A stretch of 64,000 nt of DNA from JBNJGB01 sp051747385. GTDB taxonomy: Bacteria > Myxococcota_A > UBA9042 > PHBI01 > JACKFB01. A program made the position numbers and the translations under genes. The notes beneath the pieces are model-generated. The model was given only the letters and a program-made list of their open reading frames with translations, did not search any database and was not told the origin of the DNA. The stretch spans positions 1 through 64,000 of the forward strand of contig JBNJGB010000028.1 of assembly GCA_051747385.1 (NCBI GenBank). The letters are read 5' to 3'. How positions within the stretch are numbered: position 1 is the stretch's first letter; every line of letters begins with the position of its first letter. Shown piece after piece: positions 1-7,664 of the stretch.

Positions 1-76
1 TCCGAGCGGGTGCATTCCGGCGCCGGGCGTCGTGCCGCCGCGCGGCCCACGCTTCTCCGACTTTGCGATTGCCCTG
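1..76 (-). repeat. Element R1, copy A1 (partial, cut by window edge)
   Basis: This is the first half of a dispersed element (R1) found complete at 87-244, 21529-21684 and 30726-30877. Read on the minus strand, the end at 57-76 matches the R1 left terminal inverted repeat CCAGGGCAATCGCAAAGTCG. The hairpin-bearing end lies beyond position 1. It is followed directly by CTACATCCGG (77-86), which also follows copy A2, so A1 and A2 are tandem. Confidence 0.8.
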
Positions 77-254
77 CTACATCCGGCAAGGGCGGTCGCA
101 GAGTCGACCGCCCTCCCTTGCCCTTGCCCTTGCCCTTGCCTGCTGTCAGACGCGCAAAATGCACCCTCTCCGAGCGGGTGCAATCCGGCGCCGGGCGCCA
201 TACCACCGCGCGGACCTCCCTCCTCCGACTTTGCGATTGGCCTGCTACATCCGG
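77..254 (-). repeat. Element R1, copy A2, with flanking 10-bp direct repeats
   Basis: The element body is 87-244 and is flanked by identical CTACATCCGG at 77-86 and 245-254. The plus-strand left edge is a hairpin (AGGGCGGTCG 89-98 pairing with CGACCGCCCT 105-114), followed by four CCCTTG hexamers (CAAGGG on the sense strand). The other edge ends in CGACTTTGCGATTGGCCTG. The minus-strand gene at 245-1303 takes its TAG stop (245-247) from the first bases of the right direct repeat. The arrangement fits either insertion with target duplication or tandem duplication of element plus flank. Confidence 0.85.
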
Positions 255-1303
255 AAGGCGCGGTCGCCGTCCTCTTCCCGGCACCGCCGCTGATCCCGGT
301 CGCAGGCGAAGCGCACGTGGATGTGCGTGTCGTGACCGGGGGCGTGCCGCACCAGGGCGGCCTCCGGGTCGTCGGCGCGTACGTCGAACAGGCGCTTCAC
401 GAGGCGCTTCGACGCCAGGTCCCGCTCCACGACGAACTCGGCCATCTCGCGCTGGATGTCGTCGTCCATGTAGACGCGCACGACCTCGTCGGTCTCGAGG
501 AAGCACTTCAGGAGGGCCCAGCTCTTGCGCATGTCGATATCGTGGGGGCGGACGCGGTACATGGTCGCGTTCTGCTTGTTCCCGGCGATGTAGTAGCCCA
601 CGTCCGCGTCGCGCCCGCTCTGGTGGCTGACGTGCGGCGGGAAGCGACCGCCCCGGGGCTTCGACAGGTCGCCGTAGAGGATGTCGGCGGTCCCGGGGAA
701 CTCCTCGGCCATGCGCGCCGCGCACGTGCGCAGGGTCTCGTTCATGCTCGGCAGCCCGTAGGCGTTGGACGGGAAGCGCAGCCGATAGCCCTCGCCGCGC
801 CCCAGGTGCTCGCCGTTGTCCAGGCTCCCCGACGTCGGCCGACCCACGGATCGCGCGGCCGGCCGCGGGCCGCGCTTCTTGTAGCGGAGGAGGTCCCCGG
901 CGCGGATGACCTGGCCCTTCTTCAGGCCGTTCCAGCTGCGCAGATCCCCGATGGACACCCCCAGGCGCATGGACACACGCCCCAGGCTGTCCCCGCGCCG
1001 GATGGCGTACCAGCCCTCCCACTCCGGGCCCTCCCCGGCATCGAACTTCGGCGGGACCTTCACCAGCAGGGTGTCGCCCGCCTTGATGAGGTCCCCGTCG
1101 ATCTTGCGGGGGTTCCAACGCCGCAGCTCCCTCACGGAGCAGCCGTGACGCGCGGCGATCTCCGAGAGGGTGTCCCCCGAGCGCACGGTGACCTCGACCG
1201 CCTGCATCCGGGCCTCGTCCGCCCCGGCCCGGGCCGGCGCCCCGACCGACGAGACGAGCAGACAAGCCACCATGGAAGCCGCGCTGAGCATGGTCCTCAT
1301 CAC
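245..1303 (-). CDS. LysM-domain murein endopeptidase (MepA/M74-like)
   Basis: A 352-residue secreted protein, probably acting on peptidoglycan in the periplasm or at the surface. A signal peptide covers about residues 1-28 (ending ARA). Two LysM peptidoglycan-binding modules follow at about 36-83 and 98-141. The rest resembles the zinc D,D-endopeptidases of the MepA (M74) family: HVSHQSGRDADVGY at 224-237 gives the HxSHQxGxDxD zinc signature, and HDTHIHVRF near 324-332 gives the second histidine cluster. E. coli MepA has no LysM, so this is a two-domain variant that should be tethered to the wall. The gene stands alone on the minus strand. Its C-terminus ends exactly at the border of repeat R1 copy A2. 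Family assignment is firm; cross-link specificity is not known. Confidence 0.85.
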   Translation of the reverse strand: MMRTMLSAASMVACLLVSSVGAPARAGADEARMQAVEVTVRSGDTLSEIAARHGCSVRELRRWNPRKIDGDLIKAGDTLLVKVPPKFDAGEGPEWEGWYAIRRGDSLGRVSMRLGVSIGDLRSWNGLKKGQVIRAGDLLRYKKRGPRPAARSVGRPTSGSLDNGEHLGRGEGYRLRFPSNAYGLPSMNETLRTCAARMAEEFPGTADILYGDLSKPRGGRFPPHVSHQSGRDADVGYYIAGNKQNATMYRVRPHDIDMRKSWALLKCFLETDEVVRVYMDDDIQREMAEFVVERDLASKRLVKRLFDVRADDPEAALVRHAPGHDTHIHVRFACDRDQRRCREEDGDRAFRM

Positions 1304-1726
1304 GTCGCGTGTCCTGTCATGCCCGCGCCGAGCATGTCAAGAACCGGCCCGCACCGACTCGTTCGCCCTCATCGGGATCCCGACCGGTCGAGCTACGGGC
1401 AGGCTCGGGCGAGCCGCATACGCGCGCGGCCGGCCCCGAACATCCACTCGATGGTCGCGGCGGCGGCGTCGCGTTCCTCCTCCCGGGCCGCGAGAGCGCC
1501 GATCGGCCGCGTGGACCGCGGGTCTCCGGAGGGTATCCAGGTGGCTCGGCCAGGCGCACAGCGGCGATGCCACGTCCCGGAGGTTCCACGAAGCAGCGCC
1601 GCGCTGGCCCGCAGGACCGGGAGCGCCGGCGTCAGCCGGAAGGCCGGAAGGCGTGGCGCAGCGATCGCGTCAGGCCGAGGCGCCGAGAGTCGGCGACAGC
1701 CCGATGAGCGCACGGTCGGTCCACAC
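1304..1726. other. Non-coding interval (423 bp)
   Basis: Lies upstream of the LysM-M74 gene and downstream of the carbamoyltransferase, both on the minus strand. No reading frame here has protein-like composition; the frames present are Arg/Ala/Pro-rich high-GC artefacts. It presumably holds the promoter of the endopeptidase gene, but I see no convincing -35/-10 or sigma-54 motif. Confidence 0.5.
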
Positions 1727-3958
1727 TCAAAAGGGCTGCTCGTAGCGCTCGCGCCCCCGCGGGTCGGAGTCCCTGCCCCGCCAGTACGACGTCCTGCGGC
1801 CCCGCCGGCCCATGGGATCGCCGCCCAGCAGGCGCCGCGCCAGACCCGTCGGGGTGAGCACGGCGAAGTAGAAGAGCGACAGGACGATCGGCGTGGTCAC
1901 CCTCCCGAGCACCTCGCCCAGGCCGATCCAGAGCCTGCGCGGGACGAGCAGCGTCCGGGGCGCCGCGACGGCGAGCACGACGAGGGCGGAGGCGACGGCC
2001 AGGGCCGCGACCTCCGGCGTGGTCCAGGCATCCCCGGGGCGCCACGCCCCCCACGCGGCCCAGCCGGCCAGGGCGACCACCAGGAGGGCCGCGAAGCGAC
2101 GCGCCTCCGGCACACCGGCGTCCCGCTCGTGCTCGGGCGTCTCGGGCTCGTGCTCGGGGACCTCGACGTCCGCGGGCTGCTCGGACTTGTGGAGCAGGGC
2201 GTCGCCGAGCAGCAGGTGGTCCATGTCCGTCCGCATGAAGCAGCGCCACGCGTCGGCCGGGGTACAGACGATGGGCTCGCCCCTGACGTTGAAGGAGGTG
2301 TTCAGGACCACGGGGCACCCCGTGCGGCGCTCGAACGACTCCAGGATGGCGCGGAAGCGGGGGCTGTGCTCGCCGTCCACCGTCTGCAGCCGCGCGGAGC
2401 CGTCCACGTGCGTGACGGCCGGGATCTCCGAGCGGGCAACCCGGAGCCGCGCGAGACCCTCCCGGGACTCCTCCTCCGGGGTGAGGCGGCGCATCCGGGA
2501 CGGGTGCACGGGCGCCACCAGGAGCATGTACGGCGACGGTCCGTCGTGGGCGAACCAGTCCCCCACGGCCTCACGCAGGACCGCCGGCGCGAAGGGGCGG
2601 AACGACTCCCGGAACTTGATCTTCTCGTTGACCTTCCGCTGCATCCCAAGGTCACGCGGATCCGCCACGATGGAGCGGTGGCCCAGCGCGCGAGGCCCGA
2701 ACTCCATGGGTCCCTGGAACAGCCCCACGACGCCGCCGTCCGCGATGCGCTCCGCCACGGCGTCTGGGATCGCGCCCTCCGTCAGGGCCCGATAGCGGGC
2801 GCCGACCCGGTCCAGCAGCGCGCGGACCTCGTCGAATCCGAACGCCGGCCCCAGGTACGAGCCGCGCTGGGCGTCGTGGTCGCCGTCGGCGCGGCGCGGG
2901 CGGTCCAGGTAGTGGTGCCACGCGGCCAGGGCGGCGCCGAGGGCGGAGCCCGCGTCCCCGGCGGCCGGCTGGATCCAGAGGTCGTCGAACGGCCCCTCTC
3001 GCACCAGGCGCCCGTTGGCCACGCAGTTGAGCGCCACGCCGCCGCCCAGGACCAGGTTCCGCTCCCCCGTCTCCCTGTGGACGTGGCGGGCCATCCGCAG
3101 CATGGCCTCCTCCACCACCGCCTGAACGGAGCGCGCCAGGTCCATGTGAAGCTGCTCGAGCGGGCTCCCGGGCGTGCGGCGAGGGGCGCCCCAGAGCGCG
3201 GCGAAGCGCTCCCCGGTCATCGCGTCCGACACCGGGTACGGCAGGTAGTCCATGTTCAGGCGATACGAGCCGTCCTCCCGCAGATCGATCAGCTCCTCGA
3301 GGATCCGATCGGCGTAGCGAGGCTGTCCGTAGGGCGCCAGGCCCATGACCTTGTACTCGCCCGAGTTCACCCGGAAGCCCAGGTAGTGGGTGAAGGCCGA
3401 GTACAGGAGGCCCAGGGAGTGCGGGAAGTGGATCTCGGCCTCGCCCGACACCCGGTGGCCCTCCCCGCGGCCCCACGCGGTGGTGGCCCACTCCCCGACG
3501 CCGTCCACGGTGAGGACCGCGGCGCGCTCGAACGGCGACGGGAGGAAGGCCGCCGCCATGTGGGCCTCGTGGTGCTCGCAGAAGAGCACGGGGCCGTCCC
3601 GGCCCAGGTCCTGCCGGATGCGGCGGGCCATGAAGAGCTTGCCACGGAGCCACACGGGCATGGCCCTGAGGAACGTGCGCAGCCCCCGCGGCGCGTAGGC
3701 GAGGTGGGTCTCCAGCAGGCGCTCGAAGTGGAGCCAGGGCTTCTCGTAGAACGCCACGTGGTCGAGCCGTTCCCGGTCGATGCCGGCCTCGGCCAGGCAC
3801 CAGCCCACGGCGTTCGACGGGAACGAGGCGTCTCCCTTCCGCCGGGTGAACCGCTCCTCCTGGGCAGCGGCGATCACGCGGCCGTCCCGCAGCAACGCCG
3901 CCGCGGAGTCGTGGTAGAAGGCCGAGATGCCCAGGACGTAGGTGGCTTCGTCCGCCAC
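1727..3958 (-). CDS. Carbamoyltransferase (NodU/CmcH family) fused to SxtJ-like membrane domain
   Basis: A 743-residue protein, GTG start. The N-terminal ASKHA domain opens with VLGISAFYHDSAAAL and carries the metal-binding CEHHEAH motif (127-133). The carbamoyltransferase domain carries MEFGPRALGHRSI (418-430) and LNTSFNVRGEPIV. The family transfers carbamoyl from carbamoyl phosphate to a hydroxyl on a sugar or secondary metabolite. After an acidic linker (about 596-618) come three hydrophobic segments (about 621-640, 648-667, 690-708) ending in a segment resembling the small SxtJ membrane protein that is usually a separate neighbour. Here the two are fused in frame, anchoring the enzyme in the membrane. 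The gene starts 4 bp after the DUF5989 stop codon and forms an operon with it. The acceptor substrate cannot be told from this locus. Confidence 0.9.
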   Translation of the reverse strand: MADEATYVLGISAFYHDSAAALLRDGRVIAAAQEERFTRRKGDASFPSNAVGWCLAEAGIDRERLDHVAFYEKPWLHFERLLETHLAYAPRGLRTFLRAMPVWLRGKLFMARRIRQDLGRDGPVLFCEHHEAHMAAAFLPSPFERAAVLTVDGVGEWATTAWGRGEGHRVSGEAEIHFPHSLGLLYSAFTHYLGFRVNSGEYKVMGLAPYGQPRYADRILEELIDLREDGSYRLNMDYLPYPVSDAMTGERFAALWGAPRRTPGSPLEQLHMDLARSVQAVVEEAMLRMARHVHRETGERNLVLGGGVALNCVANGRLVREGPFDDLWIQPAAGDAGSALGAALAAWHHYLDRPRRADGDHDAQRGSYLGPAFGFDEVRALLDRVGARYRALTEGAIPDAVAERIADGGVVGLFQGPMEFGPRALGHRSIVADPRDLGMQRKVNEKIKFRESFRPFAPAVLREAVGDWFAHDGPSPYMLLVAPVHPSRMRRLTPEEESREGLARLRVARSEIPAVTHVDGSARLQTVDGEHSPRFRAILESFERRTGCPVVLNTSFNVRGEPIVCTPADAWRCFMRTDMDHLLLGDALLHKSEQPADVEVPEHEPETPEHERDAGVPEARRFAALLVVALAGWAAWGAWRPGDAWTTPEVAALAVASALVVLAVAAPRTLLVPRRLWIGLGEVLGRVTTPIVLSLFYFAVLTPTGLARRLLGGDPMGRRGRRTSYWRGRDSDPRGRERYEQPF

Positions 3959-3962
3959 GCGA

Positions 3963-4103
3963 CTAGAAGAAGGAGTAGACGAAGGGGGCGACGGTCGTGC
4001 CCTGCGCCGTCACGAGCACCAGGCCGAGGAGCATGAGCGTGAGCAGCATGGGCGCCAGCCACCACTTCTTCCGGATCCGCAGATAGGCCCACAGCTCGCG
4101 CAT
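3963..4103 (-). CDS. DUF5989 (SxtK-like) 46-residue membrane peptide
   Basis: Starts MRELWAYLRIRKKWWLAPML, continues as one hydrophobic helix (about 15-33) and ends in YSFF. This is the typical form of the DUF5989 family that accompanies NodU-type carbamoyltransferases and SxtJ proteins. An AGGAGG ribosome-binding site lies upstream of the ATG, and the stop is only 4 bp before the carbamoyltransferase GTG, so the two are co-transcribed and probably translationally coupled. The molecular role of the family is unknown; a membrane partner of the enzyme is the simplest reading. Confidence 0.85.
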   Translation of the reverse strand: MRELWAYLRIRKKWWLAPMLLTLMLLGLVLVTAQGTTVAPFVYSFF

Positions 4104-4227
4104 CGTCGTCCACCTCCTGCTCGCGACGCCTCGCGAAGCACCCTAGCAGAGCGCCGCGGGCCCGAGCCAGTCAGTGGCCCCATCGGGTTCGAACCGTGTT
4201 AGCATGCAGCCGGCTCGGAGGTATTTG

Positions 4228-4833
4228 ATGCGAAGACGGATGATGTGGGTGGGGTTGATGGCCGCGGCGCTGGCGCTCGCCGCCTGTCCGCGGGCCTATC
4301 GAGGCGGTCCCGGAACGGATCGGCCGGGCATGGACGAGGACGCCATGAGCGTCCGCCTGGACCGGACCGACGTGGACTACCTGGCCGAGGAGACCGAGAA
4401 GGAGCTGTTCTCCTCTCGCTTCTGGAAGGCGCAGGTGCAGCAGCGGGCGGACCAGCCCGTGTTCGCCATCTGGCCCATGGCCAACCAGACGTCCCAGCAC
4501 ATCGGCGACCAGCTCGACACCCTGCTGAGCAAGTTCCAGACGGAGCTGGTGAGGAGCGGCGAGGTCCGGGTCGTGGCCCGCGAGCAGCAGGCCGACCTCG
4601 CGCGGGAGATCGAGTGGCAGCAGGACGAGATGTTCGATCCCAGGGAGTCCGCCCGGATCGGGCGTCAGCTCGGGGCGGACTACCTGATCACCGGCAAGAT
4701 GATGTCCGCGGACGAGCGGCTCCGGAAGGAGCGGCGCGTGCAGTACTCGCTGTTCGTCCAGGTGATCGAGGTGGAGACCGGCCTCATCGTCTTCCAGAAC
4801 GAGGCGATCCGCTCCAAGCTCCGCAAGCGGTGA
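4228..4833 (+). CDS. LpoB-like outer-membrane lipoprotein (penicillin-binding protein activator)
   Basis: A 201-residue lipoprotein. The ATG at 4228 is chosen because GGAGG lies at 4217-4221 and the signal peptide MRRRMMWVGLMAAALALAAC starts there; a frame extension upstream lacks a signal. After the lipobox (ALAAC) and a Gly/Pro-rich tether, residues from about 65 form the LpoB/CsgG-like fold: VFAIWPMANQTSQHIGDQLD, a VRVVAREQQ segment and GADYLITGKM. In E. coli LpoB activates PBP1b from the outer membrane. Here it is followed at once by a COG3014-type lipoprotein gene, a pairing I recall from other proteobacteria. Which synthase it contacts is not shown. Confidence 0.8.
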   Translation: MRRRMMWVGLMAAALALAACPRAYRGGPGTDRPGMDEDAMSVRLDRTDVDYLAEETEKELFSSRFWKAQVQQRADQPVFAIWPMANQTSQHIGDQLDTLLSKFQTELVRSGEVRVVAREQQADLAREIEWQQDEMFDPRESARIGRQLGADYLITGKMMSADERLRKERRVQYSLFVQVIEVETGLIVFQNEAIRSKLRKR

Positions 4834-4838
4834 GCCGG

Positions 4839-6194
4839 ATGGCCGCCCTCCGCCTGCGCGGGGTGGCCGGCCCGGTCCTGCTGGCGCTCTGGGCCGTGGG
4901 GACCGGTGCGTGCGCGACCTCCTACTCCGAGCACCTGGCCGAAGCCCGGGCCGAGGTGGACGCCGGGGACTACGAGGCCGCCGTCGCGTCGGTGAACGAC
5001 GTGCTCGACGTGTCCTCGACGGAGGAGCTGCCCGACGACTGGGGATCGAACACATCCCTGGCGCTCCTGGAGCGGGCCTCGCTGCTCCAGGCCGTCGGGC
5101 GCTGGGACCTGAGCGCCCGGGACTACACGACCGCCGACGATCGCCTGGAGCGGCTGGACCTGCGCCCGAACGCGGCGGGCCGGGCGGCGACGTGGCTCTT
5201 CAGCGAGGAGGCTCAGATCTACCGGGCGACGCCCACGGAGCGCATCGCCCTGAACTCCCTGAACATCATCAACTTCCTGGCGATGCGTGATCTGGTGGGC
5301 GCCCGCGTCGAGGCGAAGCGCATGACGGTGATGCGGGAGTACCTGCAGGACCTCCGGCCCGACGCGCCCCTGCCAGCCTTCGCCTCCTACCTGGCCGGCT
5401 TCGTCTTCGAGATGCGGGGCGAGGCGGACGAGGCCCTGCACTACTACGACGAGGTGCTCCGGAGCCGGGACTTGGAGAGCCTGGCGGAGCCCGTGGCCCG
5501 CCTCGCCCGCCGCGCGTCCTATCGCGGCCGGGCCCTCGAGGACTTCCTGAAGCGCCACGGCGACGTGCGCCCGCGCCCGGACGACGGCTCCACGGGCGAC
5601 CTGCTCGTGGTCGTCGGACTCGGGCGGGTGCCGCACGAGATCCCGGAGCGTATCCCCGTCGGCACCGCCGTCGGCCTCGCCGGCGTGTACATCACGGCGG
5701 ACGCGCAGGTCCTCGAGCGCACCGCCCTGAAGTGGGTCGTCTTCGGGGACCTCGTCCCCTCCCGGACGCGGGCGGAGACCGCCTCCGTCCGGGTGGGCGG
5801 AGAGGCCGCGGCGGTCGAGGAGGCGAGCGATCTGTCGGCCCTCCGCTTCCAGGAGTGGGAGCACCTGCGGCCCCGCGTCGTCGGCGCCGCCGTGACCCGC
5901 CTCATCGTGCGCGCGGCCGCCGCGGAGGGCACACGGGCGGCGGTCGGCCAGAAGGACGAGGGTCTGGGCGCCCTGGCGGCCCTGGTGACCGAGGGCACGA
6001 TGCTCGCCGCCGACAAGCCCGACACGCGGTCGTGGACGTTCCTGCCCGGCCGCGTCCTCGTCACCAGGCAGCGCGTACCGGCCGGGACACACACCGTGCA
6101 GGTGCGGGTCCCGGAGGTCGGCGTCGAGGCGACCGTGGAGGTGGAGGTCCCGGCGGGAAGCTACGGTGTGGCCTACCTGCCGGTGCTGCGCTGA
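4839..6194 (+). CDS. COG3014-like TPR lipoprotein
   Basis: A 451-residue lipoprotein with signal MAALRLRGVAGPVLLALWAV and lipobox GTGAC. The first 240 residues are helical and TPR-like (AEARAEVDAGDYEAAVASVN, YLAGFVFEMRGEADEALHYY). The C-terminal 200 residues are beta-rich with GDLLVVVGLGRVPHEIPERI, and end in a short beta-sandwich (VPAGTHTVQVRV). This layout matches the uncharacterised COG3014 lipoproteins that sit beside lpoB. ATG 4839 is 5 bp after the lpoB-like stop; a GTG at 4830 overlapping that stop is an alternative. Probably a cell-envelope factor working with the LpoB-like protein. It converges with the next gene (3 bp gap). Confidence 0.7.
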   Translation: MAALRLRGVAGPVLLALWAVGTGACATSYSEHLAEARAEVDAGDYEAAVASVNDVLDVSSTEELPDDWGSNTSLALLERASLLQAVGRWDLSARDYTTADDRLERLDLRPNAAGRAATWLFSEEAQIYRATPTERIALNSLNIINFLAMRDLVGARVEAKRMTVMREYLQDLRPDAPLPAFASYLAGFVFEMRGEADEALHYYDEVLRSRDLESLAEPVARLARRASYRGRALEDFLKRHGDVRPRPDDGSTGDLLVVVGLGRVPHEIPERIPVGTAVGLAGVYITADAQVLERTALKWVVFGDLVPSRTRAETASVRVGGEAAAVEEASDLSALRFQEWEHLRPRVVGAAVTRLIVRAAAAEGTRAAVGQKDEGLGALAALVTEGTMLAADKPDTRSWTFLPGRVLVTRQRVPAGTHTVQVRVPEVGVEATVEVEVPAGSYGVAYLPVLR

Positions 6195-6197
6195 CAC

Positions 6198-7241
6198 CTA
6201 CTCGACGGGCGCTCGGAGAGCGAAGTCGAGCACCGCCTCCCGCCACGCGTCGTTGATCAGCGGGACGTGCTCCGAGTCCCCCATGCGCCACAGCCCGACC
6301 CGGGCCGCGCCGTCGCACTCCGTCCACAGCGTCGTGTACGTCTCGGCGCCCTCCACCCGGTCGTCGTAGTCCACGGGGCCGCCGTCCTCGCCCTCCCCGG
6401 CGCAGCCGTTCCGGACCACCCACCGGGCCACCGTCTCCTCGGCGCCCGGATAGGCGCCGCCCTGGAACACGCCGCCCTCGTACTCGATGATCTCGTCGCC
6501 GGTGCCGTGCACGTGCAGGACGGACACCGGACCGGAGGGCTCGCACTCTCCGAGGGGGAGGGGATCGGCGCCCGCCAGGCTCACCGCGGCGTGGGTGACG
6601 TCGGCGGCGTCGCAGGCCATGCGCAGGGCCATGAAGCCGCCGTTGGAGTGACCCACGAAGGCGACCCGGTCCGGGTCGATGGCCATGGTCTCCTCGGCCT
6701 CCTCCACGAGGGAGCGCAGGTACGCCACGTCGTCCACGCCGGAGCCGTAGAAGTCGCAACAGGCCGGCGCGGCGTTCCAGAACTGCTCGCCTTCCGGGTT
6801 CGTGGTGCCGTCGGGCAGGATCAGGACGAAGCCCCGGTCCGTCACCCGCTCCGAGAGCTGGAACAGGGCGTCCTGGACAAAGGCGTTCGCCGAGAAGCCG
6901 TGGAGCATCACCACCACCGGCCAGGCCCCGGTCCCGTCGTAGGCGTCGGGCACGATCACCTTCGCCGGCCGATCGGCGCCCTCCCCCAGGGTCTCCGGCG
7001 GGGGCCGGAAGTCGGGCACGTCGGGGCCTGCGTCGATCGCGCCGGAGTCCCCGGAGTCGCTCCGGGCGTCCACCTCCTCGTCGCGCGCGTGCTCCGAGTC
7101 GTTCGCGAGATCCGCCGCGACGTCCGCTGCCGCGTCGACGACGTCGCCCGACGCTGCGGCCGTTCCGTCTTCCGAGTCACACCCGGTGACGACGAGGGCG
7201 ACCAGGGTCGGCGCGAGGACGAGGAGGGCGCGCAGGGTCAT
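6198..7241 (-). CDS. PHB-depolymerase-like esterase lipoprotein
   Basis: A 347-residue lipoprotein. The signal peptide ends in lipobox VVTGC, followed by an acidic Asp/Ala-rich linker (about 22-85). The catalytic domain is an alpha/beta hydrolase of the LpqC/PHB-depolymerase type: VVMLHGFSAN (oxyanion region), GHSNGG with nucleophile Ser199, a likely acid in HGTGDE (Asp249) and His325 in DSEHVPLIN. ATG 7241 is chosen over upstream extension because the signal peptide starts there and CACGAGG lies 7 nt upstream. Such enzymes include feruloyl and acetyl-xylan esterases as well as polyester depolymerases, so the substrate is open. The linker suggests display away from the membrane. Confidence 0.8.
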   Translation of the reverse strand: MTLRALLVLAPTLVALVVTGCDSEDGTAAASGDVVDAAADVAADLANDSEHARDEEVDARSDSGDSGAIDAGPDVPDFRPPPETLGEGADRPAKVIVPDAYDGTGAWPVVVMLHGFSANAFVQDALFQLSERVTDRGFVLILPDGTTNPEGEQFWNAAPACCDFYGSGVDDVAYLRSLVEEAEETMAIDPDRVAFVGHSNGGFMALRMACDAADVTHAAVSLAGADPLPLGECEPSGPVSVLHVHGTGDEIIEYEGGVFQGGAYPGAEETVARWVVRNGCAGEGEDGGPVDYDDRVEGAETYTTLWTECDGAARVGLWRMGDSEHVPLINDAWREAVLDFALRAPVE

Positions 7242-7664
7242 CGGGGCCTCGTGGTCGGCGGGAGGGCGGCGTGCGCTCCGGCCGGGGCAGCATGCGCAGC
7301 GCGGCGTCCACGCGTCAACGGGGCGGATCGCAGCGGCACACCCTCCGGCTTGCCCGTGTCGCGCTCGTGGCCGCTCCGGCGCGAACGATAGGACACGTGG
7401 GGAGGGAGTTCGAGCCGCCGGCCCTTCGGGTGCCCCTGGCCGGTGTGCGATGATGGGGGCACACGGCACAAGAGGAGGGGAGGATGGCACCCAGGCTACG
7501 GGCGCCGCCGACATGATGCGGATCGCCCCGCCGGCGTGTGATCCGCCACAGGCGCGTTTCGGCGCTGCCCGGGGACCCTCCGTCCGCGGGCGCTCCCCGC
7601 CGGGCGACCGCTGGCACGCGGCTTGCGAGCCGTCTCCACGACCCACGAACAGGAGCCGTTCCGC
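7242..7664. other. Divergent intergenic region (423 bp)
   Basis: Separates the esterase lipoprotein gene (minus) from the Lon-like gene (plus). The right end carries a sigma-54-type promoter (7612-7626). The remainder shows no protein-like frame and no clear hairpin terminator. Confidence 0.5.
7612..7626 (+). promoter_or_regulatory. Sigma-54 (-24/-12) promoter for lon-like/usp operon
   Basis: TGGCACG-CGGC-TTGC matches the sigma-54 consensus TGGCACG-N4-TTGC at every fixed position, with correct GG-to-GC spacing. Transcription would start about 7637, leaving a leader of roughly 28 nt with AGGAG at 7651-7655 before the ATG at 7665. No upstream activator site could be identified. Confidence 0.75.

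Noticed and set aside
1393..1713. 106-residue minus-strand open frame between the first two genes
   Set aside because: No ribosome-binding site, Arg/Ala/Pro-rich, no recognisable motif.
32..4036. Very long plus-strand open frame antisense to the carbamoyltransferase and endopeptidase genes
   Set aside because: Arg/His/Pro/Val-rich composition typical of the complementary frame of a GC-rich gene; no start signal or domain. The minus-strand proteins have clear family motifs.
4188..4206. GGGTTCGAACC-like tRNA T-loop in the lpoB leader
   Set aside because: No matching acceptor stem, D arm or anticodon arm can be folded on either strand within 90 bp; treated as chance.
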